Below, in pieces: positions 63,123 through 64,000 of a stretch of DNA of 64,000 nt. Position numbers and translations under genes: made by a program. The stretch spans positions 1,302,001 to 1,366,000 of the forward strand of contig CAVSQX010000004.1 in the NCBI GenBank assembly GCA_963730225.1. Reading direction: 5' to 3'. The notes under the pieces were generated by a model. That model saw only the letters and a program-made list of their open reading frames with translations, was not told the origin of the DNA and made no database searches. Numbering within the stretch: the first letter of the stretch is position 1; each line of letters begins with the position of its first letter. The DNA comes from CAVSQX01 sp963730225. Its GTDB lineage: Bacteria > Planctomycetota > Phycisphaerae > Tepidisphaerales > Tepidisphaeraceae.

Positions 63123-63545
63123 TCATTGAAACATCGCCACGAAGTCATCCGGTTCAAAGCCCGTCGGCTGTTTATCCGGCGGAAGCTGTACCCAGCGAAT
63201 GAAGCGGTGGGGCGAGACACGGTAGAGGGCGCTTTTGGCGCACTCTGTTCCTGCCTCGTTTCCGTCCGGCATAAGCCACACTTTCCCATCCGGCTTCACG
63301 AGATCAACGATCATTTTCCCTTGAGCTTCGGAGCAGTCGGCGCCCATCAAAGCCACGACATTGCGACATTCAGCGGCCCACAAATGCCACGTTGCCGGAA
63401 ACCCTTCGACCACAAACAGGTGATCCACCGGCCCCTTGATCCGATGCGCGTTATATAACAGCAACGACTTCCGAAACTCCAGCAGTGTACCGTCTCGCTT
63501 TCGGGTGCCCGGGAAAAGATACTTCGGACATTTCTCGCTTACCAT
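63123..63545 (-). pseudogene. TOPRIM-domain primase fragment
   Basis: The C-terminal part of a DnaG-like protein. The TOPRIM fold is visible in VDHLFVVEGFPATWHLWAAE (Glu of the conserved VEG), VALMGADCSEAQGKMIVDL and WLMPDGNEAGTECAKSALY (an acidic D-G-N in place of DxD). Sequence continues upstream in frame (TNVAGCAKHDQGDGRI) until about 63610, where the transposase fragment begins, so the zinc-binding and catalytic N-terminus is lost. Phage or island-encoded replication protein is the likely origin. Confidence 0.7.
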
Positions 63546-63602
63546 TTCATCCTTGGTGATCCGGCCATCCCCTTGATCGTGTTTTGCACACCCGGCAACG
63601 TT

Positions 63603-63987
63603 CGTGATGACACGCCGTTCATCGCCATGCTCGACACGATGCCACCGGTGAAGATGCCGGCTGGTTCACCGCGCGTACAAACCCCAAAGAGTGGTCGGTG
63701 ATGCCGCCTATGGTCAGGTGTTCATCATCCCGCAGGTGATCCAACGACGGGTGGTGCCATTGCTGGCTCCGCGGTCCGCGCCGGGTCATCCTGTGAAACA
63801 CGGCAGCGGATTGGGCCACGTGCGATATGTCGTCGAGCGAACGATCGCTTGGCTCGGCAGCTTCCGCCGAATCGAGCGATGTTACGAACGCACCGGTCAA
63901 GCTTGGCAGGCGTTCAACGAACTCGCCTGCTGCGTGATCTGCGCCGGGAAACTTCGCAGACTCAATCAGCGGAGAATGGTGGCGTGA
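63603..63987 (+). pseudogene. IS5-family transposase fragment
   Basis: The first piece reads RDDTPFIAMLDTMPPVKMPA, then a frame break near 63677 leads to VVGDAAYGQVFIIPQ and the typical RYVVERTIAWLGSFRRIERC and AFNELACCVICAGKL. The N-terminal half and the left end of the element are absent, and it abuts the truncated primase gene. The remainder may lie to the right of the window. Confidence 0.75.
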
Positions 63988-64000
63988 AGGTACCATTTGA

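Noticed and set aside
54518..64000. Right attachment site copy of the tRNA-Tyr 3' end
   Set aside because: By eye I found no second GGTTCGAATCCTGCC in the island; it may be beyond the window.

Overview
This window looks like a chromosome segment from an uncultured planctomycete, probably of the Phycisphaerae type. The evidence is three very large surface or secreted proteins with an N-terminal LEPR-type motif (variants LEPRTL, LEFRRLLS, LEDRRLLS), a two-domain DUF1080 glycoside-hydrolase-like protein, Gram-negative envelope genes (lpxB, plsY), many glycosyltransferases and G+C-rich coding sequence. This assignment is an inference from gene content; there is no rRNA gene to confirm it.

Layout. 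1-2.1 kb: an IS630-type transposon split by a second insertion sequence that has 18-bp inverted ends and a 9-bp target duplication. 2.3-3.1 kb: a HigBA-like toxin-antitoxin pair with a palindromic operator. 3.2-5.6 kb: DUF421, YkgJ-type and lpxB genes. 5.6-11.7 kb: a frameshifted GT39-like membrane glycosyltransferase, lepA, an alginate-lyase-like gene and a nucleotidyltransferase/GHMP-like fusion. 11.7-24.6 kb: tRNA-Met and an exopolysaccharide or O-antigen region with five GT4-like glycosyltransferases, a Wzy-like polymerase, a methyltransferase and a TPR block. 24.6-42.6 kb: plsY, the three LEPR-type giants, transaldolase, PilZ, a YmdB-like phosphoesterase, DinB, Gfo/Idh/MocA and Old-Yellow-Enzyme genes. 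42.8-54.4 kb: a candidate 31-residue membrane protein, an isolated nuoD, a TrkA-N protein, a receiver-like protein, two zinc-ribbon membrane paralogues, a Sua5-type gene, a SulP transporter, the DUF1080 protein and several small genes.

From tRNA-Tyr at 54.4 kb to the right edge the window is an integrative island. It has a tyrosine integrase whose reading frame runs antisense through the tRNA, a small HTH regulator, an excisionase-like gene broken by an IS5-family element, a truncated second recombinase, a GHKL ATPase fragment, the C-terminal end of what resembles a conjugative coupling protein, a replication-relaxation protein, a Nudix-like protein, a TOPRIM primase fragment and another IS5 fragment. 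I read it as a decaying conjugative or mobilisable element. I found no right attachment site, so it probably continues past the window.

A cross-cutting observation is that many otherwise conserved reading frames are broken by single-base frameshifts, often at G/C runs (near 5830, 6100, 7097, 9233, 14270, 20130, 20478, 40527, 46297 and 60650). This could be genuine decay, but the pattern also fits indel errors in the assembly. Frameshifted genes are annotated with the reconstructed product and the location of the break.
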